The notes beneath the pieces were generated by a model that was not told the DNA's origin, ran no database searches, and was given only the letters and a program-made list of their open reading frames with translations. From positions 1-64,000 of the forward strand of contig NZ_DASUCC010000157.1 of the NCBI RefSeq assembly GCF_035762905.1: 64,000 bases of DNA. Reading direction: 5' to 3'. Position 1 is the stretch's first letter; each line of letters starts with the position of its first letter. Positions 1-8,335 of the stretch are shown here, one piece after another. The position numbers and the translations under genes are program-made. The stretch is from DASYTH01 sp035762905. Lineage in GTDB: Bacteria > Actinomycetota > Actinomycetes > Mycobacteriales > Pseudonocardiaceae.

Positions 1-156
1 CAGGCCGGCAGCCTCGACATGGACCAAGCCTTCCAAGCCCTACGCAACTACGCCCGCAGCCACAACGCCCGGCTCAGCGACACCGCCCAGCACATCGTCA
101 CCGGCACCCTCGAACCCGACCAAATCCTCACCCCATCCCCCAACCCCACTGCCTGA
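1..156 (+). CDS. ANTAR-domain response regulator, C-terminal fragment
   Basis: Only the last 51 codons lie in the window; the gene begins upstream. The visible residues read as the helical end of an ANTAR domain: a Met-Asp-Gln-Ala-Phe-x-x-Leu-Arg-x-Tyr-Ala-Arg run, followed by a Leu-Ser-Asp-x-Ala segment, then a short Pro-rich tail and TGA at 154-156. ANTAR domains bind hairpin RNA and act as antiterminators, often behind GAF or receiver domains in actinobacteria. The N-terminal sensor is not visible, so the signal is unknown. The gene converges with the desaturase on the other strand, with only 5 bases between the two stops. Confidence 0.75.
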   Translation, partial: QAGSLDMDQAFQALRNYARSHNARLSDTAQHIVTGTLEPDQILTPSPNPTA

Positions 157-161
157 GATCA

Positions 162-1067
162 TCAACTCCGCGCGGCCGGTTTGAGCTTGCGGGCCAGGCG
201 TTCGGGTCGGGGCCAGCGGACGTGGGTGACCCAGCCCAGCTTCTCCAGGAGCCAGATGACCCGCGCGGAGATGTCGATCTGTCCCCTTTGGACTCCATGG
301 CGGGCGCAGACGGGGTCGGCGTGATGGGAGTTGTGCCAGGACTCGCCCATGGAGGCGATGGCCAGCGGCCAGAAGTTGGCGGACTTGTCGCGTGCCTGGA
401 AGGGTCGCTCGCCGATCATGTGGCAGATCGAGTTCACCGACCAGGTGACGTGGTGCACCACCGCGATTCGCACCAGGCTGGCCCAGAAGAACGCGGTCAG
501 GGCGCCCCACCAGGACAGGGTGATCAGACCACCGAGGATCGCCGGCGCGAGCAGGGTGACCGCGGTCAGCACGGGAAACAACCGGTCGATCCGCCGGATG
601 TCGGCGTCGGCCAACAGGTCGGGGGCGAACCGTTTGGCGTTGGTCTGTTCCCGGCCGAGCATCCATCCGAGGTGGGCATGCCAGAAACCCTTGGCCAGTG
701 CGGCCGCCGAGGTGCCGAACAGCCACGGTGAGTGGGGATCGCCGTCGCGGTCGGCGTAGGCGTGGTGGCGGCGGTGGTCGGCCACCCACCCGATCACCGG
801 GCCCTGCATGGCCATGCTGCCGATCGCCGCGAGCGCCACCCGCACCCCGCGACGGGCCTTGAACGCGCCGTGCGTGAAGTACCGGTGGAACCCGACCGTC
901 ACGCCCAGCGTCGTCAGCGTGTAGAAGAACACCGCCAGCGCGACGTCGACCCACCCCAGGCCCCACCCCCACGCGAGCGGTACCGCCGCGACCAACGCCA
1001 GCAGCGGCACGACAACGAACACCTTCACCAGAAACATCTGCAACGGGCTCTTCTCCGCCGACAGCAT
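162..1067 (-). CDS. Fatty acid (acyl-CoA delta-9 type) desaturase
   Basis: Membrane di-iron desaturase that would insert a cis double bond into a fatty acyl chain and so adjust membrane fluidity. The three histidine boxes are visible: HRYFTH near residues 61-66, HRRHH near 98-102, and HNSHH near 240. Hydrophobic stretches flank them, as expected for the four-helix membrane core. Length (301 aa) is normal for the family. The start is set at ATG 1067; an in-frame TTG at 1160 would add 31 low-complexity residues with no clear ribosome site, so it is less likely. Its electron donor is not encoded nearby. Confidence 0.9.
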   Translation of the reverse strand: MLSAEKSPLQMFLVKVFVVVPLLALVAAVPLAWGWGLGWVDVALAVFFYTLTTLGVTVGFHRYFTHGAFKARRGVRVALAAIGSMAMQGPVIGWVADHRRHHAYADRDGDPHSPWLFGTSAAALAKGFWHAHLGWMLGREQTNAKRFAPDLLADADIRRIDRLFPVLTAVTLLAPAILGGLITLSWWGALTAFFWASLVRIAVVHHVTWSVNSICHMIGERPFQARDKSANFWPLAIASMGESWHNSHHADPVCARHGVQRGQIDISARVIWLLEKLGWVTHVRWPRPERLARKLKPAARS

Positions 1068-1535
1068 GGGTTCCGGACCGGTTCCGCACGGCGGCTCGGA
1101 ATCCGTGCCACGGCGATCAAGCGTGCTCGTCAACTGCGACCTCCCGGAGGATGACTGCAATGGGATTCGTCACCGGGGACCGGGGTGACCACGGTGGAAT
1201 ACACCGACCGGCACCGTTTCAAACTCCCACCCGATGTCGCTGGGCGGCCAGCCTGACCACGGTCCGCTTGGACATCTCAGTCCACAATAGACGGATAGGG
1301 CCGCCAGGCGATTCCACCGCATGCGGCGACAGCCGGCCCGGTCCGGATGGTGGTAGATCGATTTCCGTAGGTGGCACAAGGGCCTCCCGGTGTCGTCACG
1401 CTTGGTGCGGATTGACTGCCGGGGTCTGGGGCAGAACCGTTCAGCCGCGATCCACGCGGTCGCGCCACTGAACGGTGCCTGGCCCGAGTGTACGCACCGA
1501 GGGGGCAGCCGCCACCCGGGCTTCATATTTGCCCG
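1068..1535. other. Intergenic region without a supportable gene
   Basis: About 470 bases separate the desaturase start from the 3' hairpin of the glycosidase gene. Short open frames exist on both strands but none has a good ribosome site or recognisable protein sequence. The desaturase promoter must lie in its left part; no clear -10/-35 pair stands out. Confidence 0.5.
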
Positions 1536-1590
1536 GTACCGCTACACGTTCACCTGGCCGGATCAGGTCACGGTGAACGTGTAGCGGTAC
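1536..1590 (-). terminator. 19-bp perfect inverted repeat at the 3' end of the GH31 gene
   Basis: Bases 1536-1554 and 1572-1590 are exact reverse complements separated by 17 bases. The right arm lies inside the last codons of the glycosidase gene (Tyr-Arg-Tyr-Thr-Phe-Thr), the left arm just past its stop. As RNA this forms a long hairpin, probably the transcription terminator of that gene. It has no U-tract, as is usual in high-GC actinomycetes. Confidence 0.6.
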
Positions 1591-4500
1591 GGCCGCTGGA
1601 TCGGCACGCTGTCCGCGCTCAGCACGCTGCGCACGGCGGCGACCTCGACCGCGTAGGTGCCGGCCGGTAGCGACGCGGCCGGAGACCAGGTGAGTATTCC
1701 CGGCGTCAGCTCGGTCACCGTGCCGGTCACCGCGGTGCCGCCGGAGCTCACCGTCACCGAGCCCGAGAAGTCGGGCCCGGTCGGGTCCACGTCACGTTGG
1801 AACCGCACGGTCACCGACGCCGGCGCGGGTCCGCTTGAACCCGCCTCGGGTGTGGTCGACACGACCACGGGATCCCGCCACGTTCGGGGCGCCTTGTGGA
1901 TGTCCGGTACCGACGGGTCGTCCCAGGCGGTCGAGGTGTCGTCGACCAGCATGGTGCCCTCGGCATCGCCGGCGATCACGACGCTGCGGTTGTTCGTGCT
2001 GACGATCCCGCCCCACCATTCGACGGTGTCCCAGTTGCCCCGGGTGTACTTGTACTGGAGCTCGGAGCCGTCGTCGATGGTCAGGGTGGCCTCCCACACT
2101 CCCCCGCCGCGGTCGGTCATGGCGAGCTTGCCCGGGTCCCACGGACCCAACGCTTCGATGTTGCCCGGCAGGTAGAGCGTGTCGCCGGCCGGGGTGCCCG
2201 GCGGTGCGAGGGTCCGGAAGGTCACCTGGATCGGCCGGGGGCGCACGGCGACGACCGCGGGCAGGGTGACGGCCCTCCCGTCCGGACGCACGTATCGGGC
2301 GTGACCGAGCAACTCGCCGCCGCGGGCCGGGCCGGGTGCGGTGACCTGGAACGTCGCGGCGAACTGTGCTCCCGGCTCGAGCCGAGCGGCCGTGGTCGGC
2401 GAGGTGGGTGTGATCGTCCAGCCGTCCGGCTGCGGCAGCGTGACGGTGATGCCGGTGACCGCCCGCGGACCGGAGTTGCGCACGGTGCCGACCACGCGGC
2501 TGGGCACGCCGGCAACCAAGCCGTCCGGCGCCTCCAGCGCGAAGTCGACGGCGGGTGCCGGCGGCACGGTCACCGCCCGCCCGTCGTGCCGCACGACCGC
2601 GCCGCTGCCGCGCCGCACCGGCGGCACGTCGACGGTCAGCGTCCGGCTGGCCGGCTCGTAACGATGCTGCGCCGCACGACCGTTCACCGTGACCCGCCGC
2701 GGTTCGGTGACGTCGACGAAGACCGCGGTGTACGCGCGGGCGGCCGGCTGGCCGGTGTAGCGCCCGACCGGTGGCTCGATCCTCAGCTCGGACTGTCCGG
2801 CGTGCTCGGCGTAGCGCACGGCGGTGGTGGCGTACTGGTGATCGCGGTAGCCCAGTCCCTCACCGGCGTCGTCGTAGAGCGAGGTCTGCCCGGATCCGTG
2901 CGGATAGACCGTGAGCGTCAGCGCGTCGGCCGGCTGGGTGGCGACGTTCGGTGCGTCCGCGGCGCGCGGCACGATCGCCCCGGCGCGGGCGAACACCGGG
3001 AACCGCTGCGGGGTGGCGGTCACCGGCACGGTCGCCGGTCCGGCATAGGTTTCGCCGGTGAACACGTCGGTCCAGGTGCCGGGCGGGAACCAGACCATCG
3101 ACGTCGTTGCCAGGCCGGGCACGACGGCCGGGGCGACCAGCAGGTCCGGCCCGAGCAGGTACTGGGTGGGGTGCCGGTAGGCCTCGTCGCGGTCCGGCCA
3201 CTCCAGGTACAGCGCCCTGGCCATCGGCAGTCCGCTGTCGTAGGACTCCCGGGCCGCCGCGTACAGATAAGGCACCAACGACTCACGCAACCGCAGGAAG
3301 TCCATCGCGGGACCGGCGACCGCCGCCGAGTACTCCCACGGCAGACGGTCACCGTGGTCGGAGTGCAACCGCAGGATGGGCTGGAACGCGCCCAACTGCA
3401 CCCAGCGCAGGTAGAGGTCCTCCGGCAGGTGCCGGCCGGCGAAGCTGCCGATGTCGTGGCTGACATAGGAAACCCCGACCGACCCCTCGGCCGGGGTCAT
3501 CGCGGCCGCGAAGGCGATGCTCGGCCAGTCCGCCATGGTGTCGCCGGTGAAGTGCACGGTGCTGCGGTGCTCGCCCCACGCGCCCGACCCGCCGGGCGTG
3601 GTGTAGTCCGGGAACGACGCTCCCATGCGGGAAAGGGCGAACCCGCGCAGCCCGCGCGCCTCGGCATCCCGCTGGTAGCGCTCGTTGACCCAGCTGTCCG
3701 GGGTCACCCCGGCGACGGCGGCGGTGCTGTCGTCGCAGCAGTAGTCCAGCCACCACTGGCGGACGCCCTGGTTCTCGAACGGTTCGTGCAGCCAGCGCCA
3801 GGCGTCGTACTGCGCCCGGTCGGTCCAGTCGAACCGGTGCGCGGTCGGGGCGAAGCTGCGGGTGGCGGGCGCGATGCGGCCCCCGGCCAGCGCCTGCGCC
3901 TGGGCGTAGCGGGGGTCGTCTGCGGAGATCGCGGCGTGCACGTTGAGCACGGTCTGCAGGTTCTGGCTGGCGGTCCAGCGCAGGAAGGAGGGCGGATCGG
4001 GGAACAACTCCGAGTTCCAGTTCCATCCCGCCCAGGCGTTGGGTGCCTTCCAGTCCGTGTCGATCACGAGCGCGTCGATCGGCACCTCGTTGGCCCGGAA
4101 GGCGGGCAGCAGGCTGTCCCGGTAGTCCCGGTCGCTGAAGGCCTGGTACTCGGAGAACCAGTTCCCGAACGCCCACTTGGGCAGCAGCGGCGTCGGCCCG
4201 GTCAATGTGCGCAGGTCGCGCAGCGCCCGCTGATAGTCGTGGCCGTAGCCGAACAGGTAGCCGTCCTGGTAGGCACCGGTGCGCGCCGGCCGGGGTGTGA
4301 CCCAGCCGTCCGCGGTGCGCAACGCGGTCGCCGTGTCGTCGAGCAGGTACCAGCCGTCGCGGTGCAGCAGGCCCTCGTGCAGCCTGATCCCCTCCACCGG
4401 CCCGGCCTGCTCCGGGTAGTAGTCCAGACCGCGATACCAGCCGCCGAGCGCGTCCGGCCGGGCGGGCGAACCGAACGCCGGGTGTACCCGGACCCGGCGG

Positions 4501-4907
4501 TCGCCGACCATCAGCTCGAGCGTGGTGTTGGTCTCCTGGAACCGGCCGGAACCCTTGCGGTACCGCAGTTCCACCGCGTCGGTGCGAACCCGCAGCTCGG
4601 CGCGCGTGTCGACCACGGTGAACCGACTCGGCCGGAGATCCCGTGCGGCCGCCACGAACGAAGGCCGATCCTCGAACCGGCGGTCTTCGGCGTACTCCAA
4701 CCGCAGCAACGTCGGGCTGATCACCTGAATGCGCACCGGCCCCGCGGTGACCGTCGCACCATGCCGCTGTACCGACGACGCGGCATCCGCACCGGCCGGA
4801 ACCGCGGTGGCGAGCGGCCCGGCGACCAACGACAGGACAGCCCCCAGCAACACCACCGGGCGAAACAGCCGAGACGAGAACCGGCTACGCGAAGTGGTAT
4901 TCGCCAT
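1563..4907 (-). CDS. Secreted glycoside hydrolase family 31 (alpha-glucosidase/alpha-xylosidase type) with CBM20-like and Ig-like domains
   Basis: Exported retaining alpha-glycosidase of 1114 aa. Residues 1-42 are a Sec signal peptide (Arg-rich start, hydrophobic core, Ala-x-Ala cleavage area). The GH31 N-terminal beta domain and barrel follow. The likely nucleophile is the Asp of WWLDYCC near residue 388 and the acid/base the Asp of FTGD near 454. After the barrel come a GH31 C-terminal sheet, an NEW3-like Ig domain (about 780-880), a CBM20-like starch-binding domain (about 893-980, with the conserved Gly-x-Trp and two adjacent Trp) and a terminal SbsA-like Ig domain. The modules suggest an extracellular starch- or dextran-type alpha-glucan substrate. 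Exact substrate cannot be read from sequence. It is monocistronic and ends in a long hairpin. Confidence 0.85.
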   Translation of the reverse strand: MANTTSRSRFSSRLFRPVVLLGAVLSLVAGPLATAVPAGADAASSVQRHGATVTAGPVRIQVISPTLLRLEYAEDRRFEDRPSFVAAARDLRPSRFTVVDTRAELRVRTDAVELRYRKGSGRFQETNTTLELMVGDRRVRVHPAFGSPARPDALGGWYRGLDYYPEQAGPVEGIRLHEGLLHRDGWYLLDDTATALRTADGWVTPRPARTGAYQDGYLFGYGHDYQRALRDLRTLTGPTPLLPKWAFGNWFSEYQAFSDRDYRDSLLPAFRANEVPIDALVIDTDWKAPNAWAGWNWNSELFPDPPSFLRWTASQNLQTVLNVHAAISADDPRYAQAQALAGGRIAPATRSFAPTAHRFDWTDRAQYDAWRWLHEPFENQGVRQWWLDYCCDDSTAAVAGVTPDSWVNERYQRDAEARGLRGFALSRMGASFPDYTTPGGSGAWGEHRSTVHFTGDTMADWPSIAFAAAMTPAEGSVGVSYVSHDIGSFAGRHLPEDLYLRWVQLGAFQPILRLHSDHGDRLPWEYSAAVAGPAMDFLRLRESLVPYLYAAARESYDSGLPMARALYLEWPDRDEAYRHPTQYLLGPDLLVAPAVVPGLATTSMVWFPPGTWTDVFTGETYAGPATVPVTATPQRFPVFARAGAIVPRAADAPNVATQPADALTLTVYPHGSGQTSLYDDAGEGLGYRDHQYATTAVRYAEHAGQSELRIEPPVGRYTGQPAARAYTAVFVDVTEPRRVTVNGRAAQHRYEPASRTLTVDVPPVRRGSGAVVRHDGRAVTVPPAPAVDFALEAPDGLVAGVPSRVVGTVRNSGPRAVTGITVTLPQPDGWTITPTSPTTAARLEPGAQFAATFQVTAPGPARGGELLGHARYVRPDGRAVTLPAVVAVRPRPIQVTFRTLAPPGTPAGDTLYLPGNIEALGPWDPGKLAMTDRGGGVWEATLTIDDGSELQYKYTRGNWDTVEWWGGIVSTNNRSVVIAGDAEGTMLVDDTSTAWDDPSVPDIHKAPRTWRDPVVVSTTPEAGSSGPAPASVTVRFQRDVDPTGPDFSGSVTVSSGGTAVTGTVTELTPGILTWSPAASLPAGTYAVEVAAVRSVLSADSVPIQRPYRYTFTVT

Positions 4908-5004
4908 ACTGGATGACGATGCCCGCGGTGCCGTCCCGTTGTCAATGATGGGCGATGCCGCCGACTGTCCACAATGGCCGGTTGGCCGGGCCGGGCACGG
5001 TTGC

Positions 5005-5484
5005 CTACAGGCGCAGCGGGCGACCGTAGCGGTCGGTGCCGCCGTTGGCGATGAGCAGGATGCCGTCGACGATGGACCAGATGACGCCGATCCCGGTGAA
5101 TACCAGGACCAGTTGAAGAACGGCGATGTGGATGTGACCGGTGTAGAAGCGGCCGGTGCCGAACGGCAGCAGGATCTGCAGCAGGCCGGCGGCGATCCGG
5201 GACTTCTCCGAGTAGACGGCCAGCTCGACCGGCGGGGCCGTCGGCACCGGGATCAGCGGCGCGGGCGGCGGCGGAGCCATGAACGGCGGGTAGGGCGCGG
5301 GCAGATCTCGGAAAAGCGGCCGCAGGTCGCCGCGGGCCTGCGCCTCGAGCGCCGCGCCGACCCGCTGCTCGTACTCGTCCATCGGCAGCCGCCCGGCGGC
5401 GAAGTGCTCGCCGAGAACCCGCACAGCGTCCTCGCGCTCCTGCGTGCCGATGCGCAGTGCGTCCGGATCGATCGGATCACCCAC
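5005..5484 (-). CDS. DUF1707 / TM2 domain membrane protein
   Basis: 159-aa protein. The N-terminal half is a DUF1707 domain: the Asp-Pro-Asp-x-x-Arg-Ile-Gly start, Arg-Glu-x-x-x-x-x-Leu-x-x-x-x-x-x-Gly-Arg-Leu, and Glu-x-x-x-Arg pattern all appear in residues 5-60. A Pro-rich linker (about 63-88) joins it to a TM2 domain: Lys-Ser-x-x-Ala-Gly-Leu-Leu-Gln, a Gly-x-Gly-Arg-Phe-Tyr-x-Gly turn, two membrane helices, and the Ile-x-Asp-Gly tail. Such proteins sit in the membrane; the function is not established. GTG start at 5484, divergent from the repeat protein with 95 bases between. Confidence 0.85.
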   Translation of the reverse strand: MGDPIDPDALRIGTQEREDAVRVLGEHFAAGRLPMDEYEQRVGAALEAQARGDLRPLFRDLPAPYPPFMAPPPPAPLIPVPTAPPVELAVYSEKSRIAAGLLQILLPFGTGRFYTGHIHIAVLQLVLVFTGIGVIWSIVDGILLIANGGTDRYGRPLRL

Positions 5485-5579
5485 GGCGTCACGATACGTG
5501 ACGTCGTAACGAAGAGCGCAGTCAGCGCCGCCTGTTCCGCTACTTTCGGCCGGCGCGGTCGGCGCGAGGAGGAACCGGG

Positions 5580-7421
5580 ATGCTTGACGGGTTGACTGAC
5601 CGGGAGCTGGCGCTGGTGGCGGCGGCCCGCGCCGGGAGCGTGCTGGCGTGCGGTGAGCACGGCGTGGATGTGCTGGCCAGCAGCGAGGATCCGGGCCTGC
5701 GGGTGCGCGCCGGGCTGATCCGGGAGTTGCTTCTTGGCCGCCGGGGCGAACTGGATCCGCGCGGTGTCCGGATTCGTGGCGCCCGGATCGTCGGCACGCT
5801 GGACCTGGACTACGTCACGGCGGTAACGGGCCTGGATCTGGTCGACTGCGTCATCGACGATCGGGTCGACCTGACCCGGGCGGTGCTGCCCCGGCTGGTG
5901 CTCAGCGGCAGCCGAATCGCCGGTATCCAGGCCGATGGCGTACGCGTCGGCGGGGACCTGATCCTGCGCCGGGCAAGGATCTCCGGGGCAGGGGCGACGG
6001 GCGCGGTCTGTCTGGGCAATGCGCAGGTCGATGGTGTCCTCGACCTGACGGAGACGGAGATCGGCAACGACTCCGGTCCCGCGCTGGACGCCGCCGACCT
6101 GGAGGTCGCTCGGAGCATGTTCCTCGACCGGGCGCGGGTGTCCGGGACCGGCGCGCAGGGCGCGATCGACCTGTGCGGCGCGCACATCGGCGGCCGGCTC
6201 ACCATCGACGACGCCGAGCTCGGCAATCACGCCGGCCCGGCCCTGCACGCCGACGGTCTGTCCGTCGGCGGCGATCTGCTGCTCCACCGGACCCGGCTCT
6301 CCGGCACCGGGGACAACGGCGCGATCTGCCTGGCGAGCGCACGCCTCGGCGACGACCTCTACCTGGTCGAAGTCGAGGCGCGCAACGACTCCGGGCCGGC
6401 CCTCTACGCCGACGGCCTGCACATCGAGGACACCATCGTCCTGCTCCACGCGCGGATGGCCGGGACCGGGGACGGCGGCGCGATCTGGCTGCTCGGCGCG
6501 CGGCTTGGCGGGCTGCGCGTGGTCGACTCGGAGCTGACCAACGACTCCGGCCCCGCCCTGTTCGCCGAGCAACTCCAGGTCCGCGGCCTCATCCACGTCG
6601 AGCGGGTACGGATGTCCGGGACCGGCGAAGCCGCTACCGTCCGCCTGGCCACCGCCCGCATCGGCGGCCGGTTCACCCTGGCCGACGCGACGGTCACCAA
6701 CCCGTCCGGCCCACTGGTCGACCTGCACGAGACGACCGTGGCCGGCGGGGTGCACTTCCCCGCCGAGGTCATCTGTGACCAAGCCCCCTGCGGACACGGC
6801 ACGATCGACCTCAACGACTTCACCTACACCTCGCTCGCCCCGGTCGACGCCCGGCAATGGCTGCACCTGATTCGGCGCCACACCAAGGAATACCGACCCT
6901 CGCCCTACCAACGGCTGGCCGCGGTCGAACGCGCCGCCGGACACGACGGCAACGCCCGGCGCATCCTGATCACCCAGCAACAGGACCTGCGCCACCGCGC
7001 TCCCGCCGCGCTGGGCGGCCGGCTCACCCGCCGCGTCCACTGGCTGTGGGGCGCACTGGCCGGATACGGCTACCGCGCCCGCCGCACCGCCCTGGCCCTC
7101 CTCGCCGCACTCGCCGCCGCCGGCCTGATCAGCCTCTGGGCCGGGCACACCAGCACCGGCCCTGGACGCCACGCCGCCGAACACACCACCACCTCCGCCA
7201 CCGCGCACACCCCCTGCTCCACCGTCGAACTGATCGGCCTCGGCCTCGATCGGGGCCTCCCCCTCGGCCCCACCGGCCTACGCACCCGCTGCGACCTCGA
7301 CACCGAATCCCCCGCCGGCCAAACATTCACCGTGTTCCTCTGGATCATCCAGGCCGCGGTATGGGGACTTGCCACCCTCACCATCGCCGGCTACACCGGC
7401 CTCATCCGCAAGTCCACCTGA
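5580..7421 (+). CDS. Tandem-repeat (beta-helix-like) membrane-anchored protein
   Basis: 613 aa, ATG at 5580 preceded by AGGAGGA at 5567-5573. Residues about 130-390 hold about five copies of a repeat of about 47 residues whose core reads Ser-Gly-Thr-Gly-x-x-Gly-Ala-Ile-x-Leu, then Gly-Gly-x-Leu, then Asn-Asp-Ser-Gly-Pro-Ala-Leu-x-Ala-Asp-Gly-Leu. Regular Leu/Ile spacing suggests a right-handed beta helix. The C terminus carries two membrane helices (about 500-522 and 582-605). Homologues are often labelled membrane-associated oxidoreductase, but no cofactor or redox motif is visible, so I do not assign a reaction. It runs toward the minus-strand tRNA array. Confidence 0.75.
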   Translation: MLDGLTDRELALVAAARAGSVLACGEHGVDVLASSEDPGLRVRAGLIRELLLGRRGELDPRGVRIRGARIVGTLDLDYVTAVTGLDLVDCVIDDRVDLTRAVLPRLVLSGSRIAGIQADGVRVGGDLILRRARISGAGATGAVCLGNAQVDGVLDLTETEIGNDSGPALDAADLEVARSMFLDRARVSGTGAQGAIDLCGAHIGGRLTIDDAELGNHAGPALHADGLSVGGDLLLHRTRLSGTGDNGAICLASARLGDDLYLVEVEARNDSGPALYADGLHIEDTIVLLHARMAGTGDGGAIWLLGARLGGLRVVDSELTNDSGPALFAEQLQVRGLIHVERVRMSGTGEAATVRLATARIGGRFTLADATVTNPSGPLVDLHETTVAGGVHFPAEVICDQAPCGHGTIDLNDFTYTSLAPVDARQWLHLIRRHTKEYRPSPYQRLAAVERAAGHDGNARRILITQQQDLRHRAPAALGGRLTRRVHWLWGALAGYGYRARRTALALLAALAAAGLISLWAGHTSTGPGRHAAEHTTTSATAHTPCSTVELIGLGLDRGLPLGPTGLRTRCDLDTESPAGQTFTVFLWIIQAAVWGLATLTIAGYTGLIRKST

Positions 7422-7494
7422 TGATCAGGAACGATGCGGTCAGACGGAATCCGGCTCCGCAGCGGCGACCTCGTCCACAGTGGAGCAGCGGTCG

Positions 7495-7565
7495 AGACCT
7501 ACCCGGGAGTCGAACCCGGACCTGACGGCTTTGCAGGCCGCCCCACGACCGTCGTGACGTAGGCC
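7495..7565 (-). tRNA. tRNA-Cys (GCA), compact D arm
   Basis: Seven-pair acceptor (GGCCTAC with GTAGGTC), T73 as in bacterial Cys tRNAs, anticodon loop CTGCAAA, five-pair T arm with TTCGACT loop. The D arm is a tight hairpin: CACGA, loop CGG, TCGTG. CCA is not encoded. Last member of the array in transcription order. Confidence 0.8.
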
Positions 7566-7591
7566 CCACCCACCACGCCGGCGTGCGATGG

Positions 7592-7660
7592 TCGCGCGTC
7601 CTGGTGTCGAACCAGGCCTCCCGGGATTATGAGCCCCGGGTAGCCGCCGGGCTCCGCGCG
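7592..7660 (-). tRNA. tRNA-Met (CAT), compact D arm
   Basis: Anticodon loop CTCATAA on a GC-rich stem; perfect CCTGG/CCAGG T stem; acceptor CGCGCGG with ACGCGCG (last pair G-A mismatched); A73. Only 15 bases separate acceptor and anticodon stems: AGCC, loop CGGC, GGCT. C1 pairs with G72, so it is not a standard initiator although the anticodon stem is G-rich. Confidence 0.7.
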
Positions 7661-7686
7661 GTGCCGCACGGGTGCGGCGTGGTTGG

Positions 7687-7760
7687 GGTGACCGACCGGA
7701 CTCGCACCGGCTTGGACCAGATCCACAATCTGGCGCCTCGTCTACTTCAGCCTCGGCCAC
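7687..7760 (-). tRNA. tRNA-His (GTG), atypical
   Basis: Acceptor GTGGCCG with CGGTCAC, C73 as in His tRNAs, anticodon loop TTGTGGA on CCAGA/TCTGG. The base before position 1 is T, so the usual encoded G-1 is absent. The T loop reads TGCGAGT instead of TTC, and the D loop lacks the GG pair. Confidence 0.65.
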
Positions 7761-7764
7761 AGTC

Positions 7765-7832
7765 GTCCCGGCGGGAGTCGAACCGCGCGGCCGCCCGCGT
7801 GTCGGGCGGATGCTCGTCCGAGGAGCACGGGA
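7765..7832 (-). tRNA. tRNA-like, probable degenerate tRNA-Val (GAC)
   Basis: Cloverleaf only partly formed: five acceptor pairs, a D hairpin GCTC/GAGC with a CGG-containing loop, and a T arm of four pairs with an eight-base TTCGACTC loop. The best anticodon reading is GAC on stem TCCGC/GCGGG, with C instead of T at position 33. A competing seven-pair stem (CCGCCCG/CGGGCGG) could mask the anticodon. May be a pseudogene. Confidence 0.45.
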
Positions 7833-7865
7833 GGTTCGCCGAACCGTCCGGGTGGACGGTCGCGG

Positions 7866-7934
7866 TGGAGAACGAGGGTGTCGAACCCTCCACGATGATC
7901 TTGCAAGGATCAGCTGCGCGCCGGCGCGTTCCCC
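7866..7934 (-). tRNA. tRNA-Ala (TGC), compact D arm, G3-U70 present
   Basis: Acceptor GGGGAAC with GTTCTCC gives the Ala identity wobble pair G3-U70; A73; anticodon loop CTTGCAA on TGATC/GATCA; T stem GAGGG/CCCTC. The D region is only 15 bases and can fold as GCGC, loop CGGC, GCGC. Kept identity despite the odd D arm argues that it is charged. Confidence 0.75.
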
Positions 7935-7967
7935 GTCGCCTCGAACCGCCGTGGCGATCGAGGGCCG

Positions 7968-8040
7968 CTCCTCTGCCAGGACTCGAACCTGGTACCTCCC
8001 GGTTAACAGCCGGGCATGCAACCTGTTGCACCGCAGAGGA
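7968..8040 (-). tRNA. tRNA-Asn (GTT)
   Basis: Perfect acceptor TCCTCTG/CAGAGGA, G73, D stem GTGC/GCAT with a GG-containing loop, anticodon loop CTGTTAA on CCCGG/CCGGG, T arm CCAGG/CCTGG. Canonical cloverleaf. Confidence 0.92.
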
Positions 8041-8045
8041 ATGAG

Positions 8046-8117
8046 TGCCCCCGGCAGGAGTCGAACCCGCATTCCCGGCTCCGGACGCCGGTGTCGTGTC
8101 CGTTGGACCACAGGGGC
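8046..8117 (-). tRNA. tRNA-Arg (CCG)
   Basis: Acceptor GCCCCTG/CGGGGGC, A73, anticodon loop GTCCGGA on CCGGC/GCCGG, T arm GCGGG/CCTGC with TTCGACT loop. D stem GTC/GAC with AACGGACA loop. Canonical. Confidence 0.9.
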
Positions 8118-8173
8118 ATTGGGTCGAGACTTCCAGCGGGCGTTGCGAGCGGCCGGGCACCCGCGCGCGGCGG

Positions 8174-8245
8174 CTCCCGGTCCAGGGTTCGAACCTGGGC
8201 GAACGGATCCAAAGTCCGTCGTGCTGCCGGCTACACCAACCGGGA
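8174..8245 (-). tRNA. tRNA-Gln (TTG)
   Basis: Perfect acceptor TCCCGGT/ACCGGGA, G73 as expected for Gln, anticodon loop CTTTGGA on ACGGA/TCCGT, T stem CCAGG/CCTGG. D arm GGTGTAGCCGGCAGCAC resembles ordinary actinobacterial Gln tRNAs. Confidence 0.9.
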
Positions 8246-8255
8246 TGGTCGATGG

Positions 8256-8331
8256 TGCCCTCACCAGGATTCGAACCTGGACTGGACGGGTTCTGAACCC
8301 GTTGCCTCTACCGAGATTGGGCTACAAGGGC
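8256..8331 (-). tRNA. tRNA with Leu anticodon (CAG) on a short-variable-arm body
   Basis: Acceptor GCCCTTG/TGAGGGC, A73, anticodon loop TTCAGAA on a perfect ACGGG/CCCGT stem, T arm CCAGG/CCTGG. The anticodon reads CUG (Leu), but the variable region is only CCAGT, whereas bacterial Leu tRNAs carry a long variable arm. It shares D-arm and variable-loop sequence with the GAG tRNA at 8420. Confidence 0.85.
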
Positions 8332-8335
8332 GGGG

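Noticed and set aside
1896..4916. A 1006-codon plus-strand frame across the glycosidase gene
   Set aside because: Shadow of the GH31 gene, low complexity and without any domain.
5253..7208. A 651-codon minus-strand frame opposite the repeat protein
   Set aside because: Its apparent repeats mirror the tandem repeats of the real gene on the other strand.
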